From contig NW_017962913.1 in NCBI RefSeq assembly GCF_001661345.1, positions 377,428 through 441,427 of the forward strand: 64,000 nt of DNA, written 5' to 3'. Origin of the DNA: Ascoidea rubescens DSM 1968. Lineage: Eukaryota > Ascomycota > Saccharomycetes > Ascoideales > Ascoideaceae. A program made the position numbers and the translations under genes. A model generated the notes under the pieces. It was not told the DNA's origin. It was given only the letters and a program-made list of their open reading frames with translations, and made no database searches. Shown here in pieces: positions 10,449 through 22,900 of the stretch (its first letter is position 1; every line of letters starts with the position of its first letter).

Positions 10449-11224
10449 TTAATCTTCATGAGGATCATCATCTTCTTCTTCACCTTCAGTTGTTGTAGCA
10501 GATAGAGATCTTTCAATTTGTGATTTCATATCAACTGCATGGACCATTTCAATTAGTTCTATTGATTCGTAAAGGCACATTTTGAATTTTAGTTTGTCGT
10601 AGGAGGAAAAGGTTTTACAGTATTTTTGCATTAGGTTGTTTGTGAAATCTTCTCTTTGGCTCAAATCATCATTGACCGAGTTGTTATCGATGTATTCGCT
10701 GAATTCGTTTTCAAATTCTTTGAGTTCTTTGACGACGAATATGTCTGATTTAAAGTTTCTAAAGTCTATGCTGAACCAGTCTTTTAGAATTTTGTAGTTT
10801 AAAAAGTACTGCAATTCTACCGGTTCGATCATTTCGTCAAGAGACAAGTTAGAGGAGTTTGATCTGCCAGAAGAAGAGTTTGAAGGGTTTAGTTTGTAGA
10901 TTATATTTGAAAAGATCCGTTTCCAGTAGTTATCTTGTTTAGACAAATTTGCTCTTAAAAAGGGCTTATAGAAGAGGATATCTTGATAAACGTGAAAATT
11001 AATTAAATCTAGATCATGATTTAATTTATTATTTTTTGATTCTTTCAATAAGAAAAGGAAAAAGGAAAAAAAAAGAAGAAAAAAGAGAGTTAGTGAGTTA
11101 TTTTGAGGAGAGGAGTTTGGATAATGGGAGAGAGATGATAATGGGACATACTGTCGGTTAAATAGTTATACAAGTAGTAGCTCCCTACTATTGTTATTAC
11201 GGTGAATATGATTGTAAGAAGCAT
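10449..11224 (-). CDS. Unrecognised protein with a membrane anchor encoded by a separate first exon (spliced: 10449-11041, 11152-11224)
   Basis: The large frame 10449-11048 has no ATG until codon ~93, which suggests a missing exon. Upstream on the minus strand, an ATG at 11224 opens 73 nt encoding a hydrophobic helix (LLTIIFTVITIVGSYYLYNY). This ends at a GTATGT donor at 11151. A CACTAAC branch site (~11090-11096), a long pyrimidine tract and the first AG (acceptor at 11042-11043) follow. Joining is in frame and gives 221 residues. The product is thus an N-terminally anchored protein with a charged domain containing DNYWKRIF and ELIEMVHAVDMK, and an acidic tail EGEEEDDDPHED. I do not recognise the family. 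It is convergent with EMI1 across ~200 bp. Confidence 0.72.
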
Positions 11225-12612
11225 TGTATGGGAGTATGAGGAAATAAGATATAATATAGAGAGCAGAGGTGGATGAGGAAAGTGGAAGTAGGCTGCTTGA
11301 TGGAGAATTCTAATGAGTTACAGAGGGAGAGTGGTGAGGTGAGAATGAATTGAGTTGGGTATTAAAGTTTCTTCGTTAGGCAAAACGATTATATGTGGAT
11401 TGATCAGTGAGCAAGAAGAAAATGAGGAAAAAAACACATGGCGTTGAGATGTCAAAACAAGGAGCTGGACCACCGAGAGAGTACCGCATCGCTGGTACGT
11501 GCGTGAGAGAAGCAGACACACTGCAGCACGCGGTGATCTGCGCTTAGCAAACCGTCAGGGTGGTGCCCTGACATATGCCCCTATCCGCAGACTGCCAGTT
11601 AGCACTGTTGCGAAGAGAGGCGGGCGAGCAACCCACAACATGCCGAGCAGTGGCCCGCCATGCTGGTTTGACTGTTTTGACGGGAGCAGGGTGTGGCCAG
11701 CGAGATCCCAGTGGAACGGGGGCGTGCGTGCAGCGGACTTTCTGTTTTCTGTGCAAAATCTCCCGAAGTGACCAAGCGGGCTCAGGCGCGGTGCGAGTAG
11801 GTGTCGAATGAAAACGCAGCGAATGGTGCGCGGGCAGCGACCGTGCGGGTGTGGAGGCGGCAGCGCGGGCCACTGCATGAGGATAAGAAGGACCTGCGCT
11901 TGCCCCGAGGATCTCTGCATTTGTGCTGAGATAGACCCAGCACAGACGCTCCATAGTGCACTGGACGGCATCTAAAACGCGGGAGATACAGGCCCACGAC
12001 TGTGGGAAATCGGGGCCATGGGTCCGTTGCGAAAAGCGGGCAGAGAGTGAAAAGAAAGAGAAGCGAAAGGAAACAGCACAAGCTCTGCTTTTTCTTCATC
12101 TTCCCTGCAAAAGAATCCTACTTCCACTTTGCTCCATGTTGCACCTGCTGTATTCCTGCTGTATTATATTGCTTCTTCTTCTGCTTTTTCTGCTTCTGCT
12201 TCTGTTTCTTCTGCTTCTTTCTCTTCCTCACCTTCTCTCCTCTACTGTCTCTGCTCTGTGCTTCTTGCAATTCCCGTAAAGCTTCATCAGAAAGGCTTGA
12301 ACTTCAATTGCCCAGCTCGATTTTTTTTCCATCCTTTTTTTTACTTGGGCGCTTAAGTTAACATCAGAAAAGTCATACAACTTCGTTCTATTGTAGTTTT
12401 TGATCACCAAAAATTCTACTGTTCCTCACCACCACTCTATTTATTCACCTATTCATCTGTTGTTGGCCTACTTATTGTTTCTTTCTATTTATTTACCTGA
12501 CTGCCTTTTTATTCCAATCTCGTTGTCTTACTTGTTGCAGTTTTCCTACAGTTTCTGACTTTATCCTCCCTCTGTCACCTCTACTCTCTCCAATTTATCC
12601 TCACCTTTCGCA
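11225..12612 (+). promoter_or_regulatory. 1.4-kb divergent upstream region of the FLO8-like gene, with a GC-rich island
   Basis: The block 11440-12060 is the most GC-rich in the window and is open in several frames on both strands, with mutually inconsistent translations, so I do not call genes in it. From ~12150 to ~12250 the plus strand is a TTCTTCTGCTTCTGC pyrimidine tract. More pyrimidine-rich leader runs to the ATG at 12613. A promoter and leader this long suits a heavily regulated transcription-factor gene; FLO11/FLO8-pathway genes often have such regions. Confidence 0.5.
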
Positions 12613-14445
12613 ATGAATTTGGACACTTCTGCTCACACTCCCAACATCGTCAATGGTAATCTAATAACCCCTTCATTAAATCAATCTCAAAATCAACCTC
12701 AAAACAATCTACAGACTAATCTTCAAAATAATCTTCAAAATAATCTTCAAAATAATCTTCAAAATAACCTGACTATTATCCAGGCTAGCATTCAAAACCA
12801 GCTTCAAAATAATATTCAAAATAATATTCAAAATAATATTCAAAATAATATTCAAAATAATATTCAAAACATCCAAAATATCCAAAATATCCAAAAAAAT
12901 CTAAGCAGCATGAACACTCCTGCTAATATATCTTCTGCTCCAACCCCAAACCCGTCAAACATAAATACCTCTACTATTAATCCCAACCTTACTCCTAACA
13001 TAAATTCTAATAACAACTTGAATAATTTAAATAATCTAAATAACCTAAACAATTTGAATAACATAAGCAACTTGAACAACTTGAACAATAATCACAATTT
13101 CAATATTCATCAATTTCAACCAATGAACTCTCAGCAAATTATGAATACTCAACTTAACCAAATCAATCCTTTAAATCAACTAAACCAATTAAGCCAATTG
13201 AATCATTTAAATCAATTAAATCATTTAAACCATTTAAATCAATTTAACCAATCGAACAATCCAAATAATAATCCAAATAACAATAATAACAATAACAATA
13301 ACAATAACAATAACAATAATAATAACAATAACAATAATATTAACGCCAACGCTAACACTAACACTAATTCCAATAATAATAATAATACTCCTAACAACAA
13401 TACTAATAATTCTATCAACTCTAATACAACTAATTCTAATAATAACAACACTAACCCTAACCCCAACCCTAATCCTAATCCAAATAACCTTGTTCTTAAT
13501 AACCCTCTCGCTAATTCAATCAATAACTCAAGTAACATAAGTATTAACAACTCTCTTCAAAATACCCCCAATATCCAACAACAACAACAGTTGCAGTTAC
13601 AATTACAATTGCAACAAAAACAACAGCAACAACAACAACACCAAAGATTTCAATTATCTCAATCTCAACAACAAAACAGTCAAAATAACCAAAACAATAC
13701 AAATAATCAAAATAGTCAAAATAACCAAAATAATCAAAATATCCAGAATAATCAAAATAACCAAAATAACCAAAATATTCTAATTAATCAAAATAATAAT
13801 ATAAACATGGACCAAATCCTACAAGCTCAATTACGATTTCAATTGCAACCTCAACTTCAACTTCAGCTTCAGCATCAATCTCAGCAACAACTCCAGCAGC
13901 TCCCTCAGCAGCTTCATCAACAACCTCAACCTCAACCTCAACCTCAACCTCAACAAACTCCATTACTTCCATCACAAAGTCTTAGCCAACCTCAACTCCA
14001 GCAGCAGCAACAACAAATCCAACAACAACAGCAGCAATCTCAACCCCAACCCCAACCCCGACCTCAACCTCAGATTCAGCCTCAGCCACAATCTCAACAA
14101 CAAATTCAACTTCAAAATCAACAACTTCAACCTCATCCTCCAGCTCAATCTCAACTACAAATTCAATTACAAACTCAACCTCAACCTCAAGTTCAACCTC
14201 AGCCTCAAGTTCAGCCTCAAGTTCAACCTCAACCTCAACCTCAAGTTCAACCTCAACCTCAAGTTCAATCTCAATCTCAATCTCAACCCCAACCTCAAAA
14301 CCAAGCTCAGGTTCATGTTCAGGCTCAGGCTCAGGCTCAGGCTCAACTTTTTCGACAAAGTCAGTTTCAAATACAACAATTTCAACGACAACAGCAACAA
14401 CAGCAACAGCAACAACAGCAACAACAGCAGCAACAGCAGCAACAG

Positions 14446-14477
<32 letters not shown>

Positions 14478-17400
14478 ACAACAAAACCCTCAATTGCACA
14501 CTCAACCCCTTCAACGTCAACAATTTTATCAACTTACTTCAGCTCAATCTCTGAAATTGCAAAAATTACAACAATTCCAAAAAATGCAGCAAATAAATAA
14601 TTTTAATCAAATCCAACTAAATCCACTTAGCTTATCCTCGCTTAAACTACAAAACTCACAACAACTCCAACAATTTCAACAATTCCAGCAGTTTCAACCT
14701 CTCCAACAATTTCAACAATTTCAACAATTTCAGCAACCTCAATTTCAATTTCCAAATCAATCACAACTATTAAATCCACAACAACACCAACAGCAACAAC
14801 ATGCTCTTATTCAAAATCAAAAAGCAAAGTTATCAAGACAACAACAACAACAAAAACAGCAGCAATCTGAAGAAATTCGTATTCAAATTCAAAACCAATT
14901 ACAAAATACTTCAGTCCAGATGGTTCAAAAAGAAACACAAGAAGTATTTAAGCAATCTGCAGATCCTAATATCTTAGCCCAGTATAAAGCTCAGCGCTTA
15001 AAATCTTTACAACAAAATAGTACAGCAAATTTAAATAATAAATTACCCAATAAAAATATTATAAATAAGGATTCTGATAATTCCAACAAATTTGATAGTA
15101 AATCAGTTGACAATAAACAGAACAATGGCAAAACTAATGCTGATAATACAAAAATTGATAATAAAAATAATGATAGTCCTACCAGTGACACGAAAGAAAA
15201 AGAAAAAGAAAAAGATAAAAATCAAAATCAAGAGATTGAAAGAATTTCTAATGAAAATAATTTATCTAGTACTACTCAAAATACTACAGGAACTCAAAAC
15301 GATTTTTTAAAAAAAAATGGAAAATTCAATCCATTGCTTGGTAATAATGAGCCAGTTCCTAAATCTTTCAATAAAGCTAATGGCAATTCACCTGAAAAAA
15401 ATTCTGCCAATGGATCCATTAGTCCCAAAGACACGACAAATAGGTTATTAAAAAAACCTAGCAAATCTAGAATTTACAAAAAAAAACCAGACTTGAAGGA
15501 TAAACAAAAAGTTAAAAACGAATCTGAAAATTTATTAGAGTCTCAAACTCAAAGCATTTCTAATATCATACCCTCCCAAGAATCTATGAAAACAGCTGGT
15601 CAATCTGAACAACTAGAAAATCAACAACAACTGGTCCAAAATCAGCAACATTATATATATCTTCCTGGAGAACAGCAACAATTAGAAATATTGAGACATC
15701 AAGAGCCAAAACCAGTAACCCAATCAAATATTCAATTTGAAAAAACCCAAACAAATACTTCAAATAACGAACAAAATAATTCTACTCAAAACCAAAATAA
15801 TCATATAACGGGAACACCAGCAGATTTAAATTCCTATGTTTATGATTTTCTCATGAAAAATGGTTTGAACACCACAGCTAGAACATTTGTTGAGGAACTT
15901 CAAACTAATCAAAATAAACACAATAAAAGACTTAGACCAAATATACCATGCCCACCAGTTGATCCTGAAAATTTAGCTTTGGCAAATATAAATGAAAATA
16001 TTCCTTCAAACTTTTTGAGTGAATGGTGGAATATTTTTTGTAATATCCACAAAGCCAAAAATGGACATATTAATTTGCCAACCCCTGATGGTTCTTTAGA
16101 CAACTTGGTCCACGAGTTTTATGTAATGGAAAATGCAAGACAGAGATATAAAATTCAGAATTTGCAAGGTATACCTCATGATATTTCATTGGGAATGATG
16201 CTTAATCAAACACAACAATCAGCTCCTAATGTCTCAGGCTCTGATGGTGCTACTATAAATAACAATGCTAACGGTAATATTGATAATAATTCTAATAGTA
16301 TTAATAACACTATGAATAATCCCGTAAATGAGGCAATAAATAACCCTATGAATAATAACATAAATAGTAACATCAATAACATCAACATTAATAACAGAAA
16401 TAATAGCAATAGTAACAATTATGAGTTTGGAAGTCAGTCCTATAATAACCTAATAAATAATTCTATCTCTAGCCAATCCTATCATAATCAAGCCAAAAGT
16501 TTGTCTTTTCAACAGCCGATTATTGACCAAACAATGCCCCCAAACACTCAGATCCCTCCTCAATTACCAACTCATATAATAAATAATCCCAAGATGCCGC
16601 CTCAAAACCAAGTATTAATGCAAAATTCTTTCAATGAATCTATACAGCAACCTAGCATGCCCAATGTTGGTAATGATTTTAGTTCATTGAATATTCCTCC
16701 TGTTGTAAATAATTCCAGCAGTTATTTCTACCATCCTCAATCGATTCCTCTTAATGGTCAAAATTTGGAACCTCAAAATCCGATTGATAATCCACCTTTA
16801 CTAAACTTTGAAAACAGTGATAATATTAATCCTTTTCCTATCATATCAAATCATGAGAACGTGATAAACCAAACAAACGGACATAGGATTTTTGAAAACA
16901 AAAACAAAACTAGTGAAGATGACGCCAGTTTATCTGCTTCATTTGAGAACAATAATTTAAATCAAAAGCCTGATAAGGAAATAATTAGAAATGATGAAAG
17001 TATGGATTTTGTTGGTCAATTTAGAGACCAACTTGATCAATTAAGACAACATAGAAATTCGAATAATGCCAACGGCCCAAATCTCAATTCTTATATTGGA
17101 GGATCGCCACATTACAAAAAGGGTAATGAAAAAGAAACTAAAGATGATGATCCCCCTAAAAAAATTGTGAATTCTCGTGCAAAATCTACAAAGCCTTCAC
17201 CAAAGTCTATCCAAGAAGGTGTTAACAAAAGCAAGAAAAAACCAGTCAGAAGAAAAAGAAAGAGTCCTGTGGCTGGAGCAGTAACCAAAAATAATAATAA
17301 AAATAAAATTCCTAAAGGTACCGGTATTAAAAAGGAAAATAAAACTGCTAATGAAAAATTTAAGGAGACTCCTGCAAGTGGTAGTAATAAATTGGAAACT

Positions 17401-18192
17401 CCGACACCCCCAACACCCTCAACTCCATTACCTCCAGTTAATATTTTAACTAGAGATAACAATTTAAAAAGGCCATTTTTTAGTGAAACTTCTACTCAAT
17501 CATCTGTTGAACCAGCAACTAAAAAAAGAGACACATTGGTAAAAGATTTGAATAATTTAACAAAAGAAAGTGCGAATCAAGAAATGCTATCTTCTAATGA
17601 TTTTTTCGATGGTGTTGAGTCCAATGTAAAGAAAGCACAAAATGATGCTACAATTGATTCAAATATTATAAATGAAAACAATAGTACAAGTAATATAGGC
17701 ATCAGTGAAAACATAAGTGAAAATACAAACACAAACACAAATACTAATACAAATACAAACGCAAATACAAACGCAAATACAAATACAAATACAAACACAA
17801 ACACAAACTTAAGCACAGAAAGCTCTGGTCTTACTACTGATAGTACTATTTCTTCTAACAACAGCTTTTCTAGTAAAAAAAATTCTACTAACCCAATTTC
17901 TCTGGGCGAAGATATTGATTCGAAAATTAACACAATTGAAGAATATAATAAAATAAGTGGTGAAAATACTGTTGATAATAACAAAGATGTTAATAAAGAG
18001 AATAATAAATTGACAGCAGAATTGCTGAAGAGCCAAGACAATAACTTCGATATGAAGTTGATGGAAGAAAATCTGAATATGAAAAATAACGGAATAAATT
18101 TTGATGATCAAAACTACAATTTCAATTTTTTAAATTTGGGATTTGATGATATATTTGATGATGGTGATGAACCTTTGTTTTTACATCATTAG
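12613..18192 (+). CDS. Giant Gln/Asn-rich LisH regulator, Flo8/Mss11-like
   Basis: The frame is 1859 codons from an ATG. Residues 1-~800 are almost entirely low-complexity. They contain QNNLQNNL and IQNNIQNN repeats, LNNLNN and LNHLNQ repeats, an Asn run, QPQPQV repeats and a Gln run of more than 30 encoded by mixed CAA/CAG near residue 600. Residues ~1070-1100 form a LisH motif (LNSYVYDFLMKNGLNTTARTF). About 35 residues later comes FLSEWWNIFCNIHKAKNG, the block that follows LisH in Flo8 and Mss11. A basic stretch (KKKPVRRKRKS) near 1545 is a likely nuclear signal. The C-terminus is acidic (DDIFDDGDEPLF), as in an activation region. Flo8 and Mss11 activate filamentation and flocculin genes together. 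Which of the two this is cannot be told from sequence alone. It is much longer than S. cerevisiae Flo8 (~800 residues). Confidence 0.82.
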
Positions 18193-18670
18193 GTTTCCGT
18201 TCTTATATATTTTTCAATCATGTTTTTTCTTAATAACTATATTTTACTGAAACCCGATTAGTATATTATAATTGTTTTTTTCTTGTTTTTTTGTTTTTCA
18301 TTTTTCATTTTTCATTTTTCATTTTTCATTTTTCATTTTTTATTTTTTATTTTTAGTTTCATTGTTTAATTCAGTTTTTTAATTTTTTAATTTTTTCATT
18401 TTTTTTATTTCATTATTTAATTATTTCATTTTTTGTTTAAATTTGTTGTATGATTATCAATTTAGTATCATCATTTTAATTAGGCATATTAAAATTTATT
18501 GGTTATATTTAAAAATTTTATCATCAGTCAATTGGAAATTGAAGTCTAGAAAGCCAGTGTTTATTTGTCAATTGTTAATAAACATATATTAAAACACTTC
18601 TCCTATATAAAAATATTCCTATTCTGAATAATGTTTGATTTATGAGTGATTTATACGTGTTAGTAGATAA
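18193..18670. other. Convergent 3' region with a heptamer repeat
   Basis: This is AT-rich DNA between the convergent FLO8-like gene and GLE2, with no gene seen. It contains the heptamer array annotated separately. Confidence 0.5.
18294..18335. repeat. Microsatellite, 7-bp unit CATTTTT, ~6 copies
   Basis: CA dinucleotides recur exactly every 7 bp from 18299 to 18335 and grade into TATTTTT units to ~18355. Confidence 0.8.
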
Positions 18671-19750
18671 TCAAAACTTTTTCTTAACCTGTTTCGGTTT
18701 TGCTTCGTCGTCTTGAACAGCATGTAGTTTTATCACATTGGTGTTGTTTTCAGCACTGTAAGTGTAGCCCTTCGACCAATCATAGCCCAAGGCATAAGCA
18801 AAGATTGTGCCTGAAGAATTGAAGGTGGTGGCAGTAACAGAAGAACCTAGATTGGTCATTTGTTTTAGTTTGTGTCTTTGGTCTTTATCCCAGAAGATAA
18901 TTGAGCCATCAGAGCCCCCAGTGCAAAAGGTTCCATGGACAGGATGAAAAGATATAGCATTTACAGAATAGACCTTTGTGTTTTTAGTCTGAGAATCCTG
19001 TTCTCTGTGACATTTAAATGTGAATTCTCTTTGGGAGTCAGAAGGATCAAGGTATCTTATAGCACATCTACCTTCAATTGAAACCACAGCATAACCATTG
19101 CCTTCATTAAAGCAGGAAATGACTCTTGTTTGGTATTTTAGAGGAGAGGAAATCTCTCTGAAAATGGTGGTGGGATCATTCAAGTCTATAATACATATTT
19201 TTCTGTCTGCACATCCCACCACCAACAATTTCTTCTGGGAATCCATGGTGTAGCACCTTTCAGGTAGGTTTATTGTAGAAACAGGACTGGGTGATCTTGA
19301 GTCCCAATATTTTAAGGTCTTATCCCACGAAGCTGAAGCAATGACTTGAGTCAACGAAGGACCACACTGAACAAATCTGACCTGACTGACTGGAGCATCG
19401 TGGGCCCCTACTTGCTGGGCCAGGCCACTGGCAACATCATATAGTTTGACTGTTTTGTCGCAGGAACCACTTATGATTTTGGTGCCATCGGCAGTCCATC
19501 TTGTGGTCAACACTGGGGCTTCGTGCTGGTAGAAGGCCTTGCCCTGTGTTGTGCCATTGCTAAAGACCTCATAGACTCTCACTTTTGAATCCCACGACGA
19601 CACAGACAAAAAATCGCCCTGTGAGGAAAACGCCAAATCTGTAACTCCATCCTCTGGGGGGTTTTGCACTGTTATATCGTACGAGGTGTCTGACACATTT
19701 GAAGCAGCAGCAGAGGCACCAAGAATGTTTGACTTAGGAAACAAGGACAT
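18671..19750 (-). CDS. GLE2: mRNA export WD40 protein Gle2/Rae1
   Basis: The start is the ATG at 19750 (MSLFPKSN); the frame upstream of it has no ATG. The product is 359 residues, like S. cerevisiae Gle2 (365). It forms a seven-bladed WD40 propeller, with recognisable blades SWDSKVRVYE, GSCDKTVKLYD, SASWDKTLKYWD, GCADRKICIIDL and TGGSDGSIIFWDKDQRHKL. The FVQCGP, EGRCAIRY and FAYALGYDW blocks are family-specific. Gle2/Rae1 binds the GLEBS motif of Nup116/Nup98 at the nuclear pore and serves mRNA export. It is divergent from GEF1 across 205 bp. Confidence 0.95.
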   Translation of the reverse strand: MSLFPKSNILGASAAASNVSDTSYDITVQNPPEDGVTDLAFSSQGDFLSVSSWDSKVRVYEVFSNGTTQGKAFYQHEAPVLTTRWTADGTKIISGSCDKTVKLYDVASGLAQQVGAHDAPVSQVRFVQCGPSLTQVIASASWDKTLKYWDSRSPSPVSTINLPERCYTMDSQKKLLVVGCADRKICIIDLNDPTTIFREISSPLKYQTRVISCFNEGNGYAVVSIEGRCAIRYLDPSDSQREFTFKCHREQDSQTKNTKVYSVNAISFHPVHGTFCTGGSDGSIIFWDKDQRHKLKQMTNLGSSVTATTFNSSGTIFAYALGYDWSKGYTYSAENNTNVIKLHAVQDDEAKPKQVKKKF

Positions 19751-19955
19751 TGCAGGCAGTTGGATTGAAAGAACTGGAGGAACTGGGCTGGAGTCCACCT
19801 TGGAGAAGCAAAAATTTTGATGTCTGGCTTTGTAGGCGAGGGTAATCTGAAGCCTCCTCCGATTAGCTTTGAAGGACGCTTTTTCTTCCCAGCGTGGTTT
19901 TTGATGCTCTGTACTTATCGGCTACTCGTCGATGAACAGAAAATATGCCTAAACC

Positions 19956-22900
19956 ATGAACCAAACTGCCCACATTCCTTTTGTTTCTTATCGAAAACGA
20001 GGTCCCTCTGAAGGTTCAACGTCCAAATACACCTTCTTCAGCAAAAACAAGCACTATGAAAATTATTCTCAGATCGACTGGCCCTACGAGTATCAGAGCC
20101 AAAGATACATTGCGCAGAGCAGTCCAGGCTCCAAAAGCCTGTTTAATCGTATTGAAAAGTGGTTGATCATATTTCTTGCTGGAACACTAATAGGTATCAT
20201 AACTTCCTGCATCGATTTGTCCTCAAAATGGGTCTACGACATCAGAACTGGCTATTGCAAAGATGGGTTTTACTTGACCAAATCAAATTGCTGTTTGGGC
20301 TTTGCATTGGACGAGTGCACCTCCTGGAATAATTGGAACGAATATCTAAGGCTTTCAAACTCCTCGTTTTTATCTTATTTGATCAACTTTTCAATCTACA
20401 TCGTCACCTCCATTTTCTTATGTTCTACTGCTGTGATTCTAGTCAACAAAGCTCCATTCTCAATCAAATCAGGCTTGATAGAGATAAAATTAATTCTATC
20501 CGGCTTGATCTTGAAAAAGTTTCTCAGTCTAAAGGTTTTGCTAATAAAATCCATTGGCCTAATTTTAGTTGTTGGTTCGGGTTTATGGATTGGTAAAGAA
20601 GGCCCATTGGTTCATATTTCCTGTTGTATCATTCATGCAATTTTGGATTTTTTCCTTCTTCTAAAGAACAACAGCTATACCAAAAATGAGGCCTTGAAGA
20701 GAAGTCTTTTGCCTGCATCAATAGCAGCTGGAATTGCTGTCGCTTTTAATGCCCCCATTGGCGGTGTCTTATTTACTTTGGAGCAGTTCAACTCAAGTTT
20801 TCTTAATATCGACAAGCTAATGTGGAATTGCTTTGTGTGCGCAACAATTGCAACAATTATCCTACAATTATTATACCCCTTCAAAGAAGGTAATAACGTC
20901 TTATTTGTTGTCAATATGGAAGTCAATTGGTTTGGCTTTGAATTAATACCTTTTGTAATCCTAGGCATATTGGGTGGAATTTATGGTTTTATTTTCTCAA
21001 AATTAAACAACTTCTTTGCAAAATTAAGAAATCGTTTTGTTGGCAATAATTTTAATAAAAAAATCTTTGAAATCTTTTGTTTATCCATTTTCACTTCAAT
21101 AGTCACTTATCCTTTAATTTTCGCTAAATTACCTTTATCCACTCTAATCATGAGGCTATTCACTGAATGTGATAACAATACTCTAAATTCAACTTCCTCT
21201 ATTATCTTTCACGACTTGTGTTCAATTAAAGATGACGATATTACAAATTTTCAATCAAAGGCTTTCATTCTATTAATCTTAACCGCCATTCAAGGCCTAA
21301 TCTTAACCGCCTACTCATTCGGCTCATACATTCCTGGTGGAATTTTAATGCCTTCATTAGCAATTGGAGCCTGTATTGGTAGATCAATGGGAATCTTTAT
21401 GAAATATATTCAAATTAATCATTCAGATTGGGCCATTTTCAGTGAATGTGCTTTAATCGATAACCACAATTACTCTAATATTTCCAGTTTTACCAAAACA
21501 TTGGATTCAATAACAAGCTTTTTTGGTTCAATCGTCGGTGCAACTAATGATACAGATCAAAGTCCTAAAACTATATTGGTCTCTCAGTGTATAATTACTG
21601 GTGCATATGCTGTGATAGGAGCAGCTGCATTTTTGACAGGCGTGACAAAATTAACTGTTTCGATTGTCGTTATAGTATTCGAATTAACTGGTGCAATAAC
21701 TTATGTTTTACCCATAATGATTTCCGTTTTGGTTTCAAGATATGTCAATGATCTCTTAATCAATAAGAGCTGTTACGATTTGTGGATTGAATTCAATAAA
21801 TTTGATAATATACATATAAACGAAAATGCTGCTACTAATAATCTGAAATCTATTTCATTAATCAGTGCCGAAGATATTATGATCCAATTAAAGGATTTGT
21901 GCTATATTTATGCTGATGATTATTTGATTCATTTTTGTTCACAGGTTCTAAAAAATAATGAAATTATTACCGATAATGAAAATCGGAGCAGTGGGAATAG
22001 TATAGAAGAAAGGTTGACATTGAAATCACTAATTAAATTAATAGAGTTAACAGATCCCTTTCCCAAAAGATTAACAAATGAACAAAAAGATTTTATATCA
22101 TATTCATACCATTACAGTAATAGTTATTTACAGTCGTCAAGAAATGTCTATTATAATTCATATTTAAAGAACATTGATGGATTTCCAATATTAAAAAGTA
22201 AAAAAGAACCTATATTAATTGGATGGTTTAGTAAAACAGAATTGAAAAACGAATTGGAAAAAATTCAAAATGATATTAAAACCATTGATTACAGTTTATT
22301 GGTGAAATTAGTTGGCGAAAGAGACAACAATATTATCAATAACCAGGAAAACAGTAATGAAAACGATAATATTACTGCAACCACCACTATAACTAATAAT
22401 AATAGTAATAAAAAAAAAGATAGTAACGACAATCTAAATGAAATAACAATTGGAAGCATACATGATAGTAATAATGAGGTTGATGTTATGGATTTGAATA
22501 TGAACAATATAAGTTTAATTGATGAGGATTCAGGCTTAATCTCCTCTATTGACTACGAGGAAAATGAAGCAAATAAAATGAGTGTTAAAGATAAAGATAA
22601 AGACAGTAATTGTATTGGAACTTTTGAGAATATTGGAGATATTGAAAATATTGATAATACTGAAAATGTTGAAAATAGTGTTAAATACCCCTTATATCAT
22701 TTAGTGGAATCAATTAATTCCATTATAGTATTATCGAGTAAAGTAAGTTTATTGGTAATAATTGAATTTTTCAAGAAAATGAATTTGAATAATATTCTTT
22801 TAATTGATAACATGGGAAGGATAAATGGAATAGTTAAAAAGAATACAATTGTCAAGTATATTGAATTGGACAGTAAACTCAATGGAGTGATCGATAAGCG

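Noticed and set aside
11499-12361. Several 75-138-codon open frames on both strands
   Set aside because: They overlap each other in different frames within a GC-rich island where stop codons are rare; no family motifs, and pyrimidine-derived Leu/Phe runs at the 3' side.
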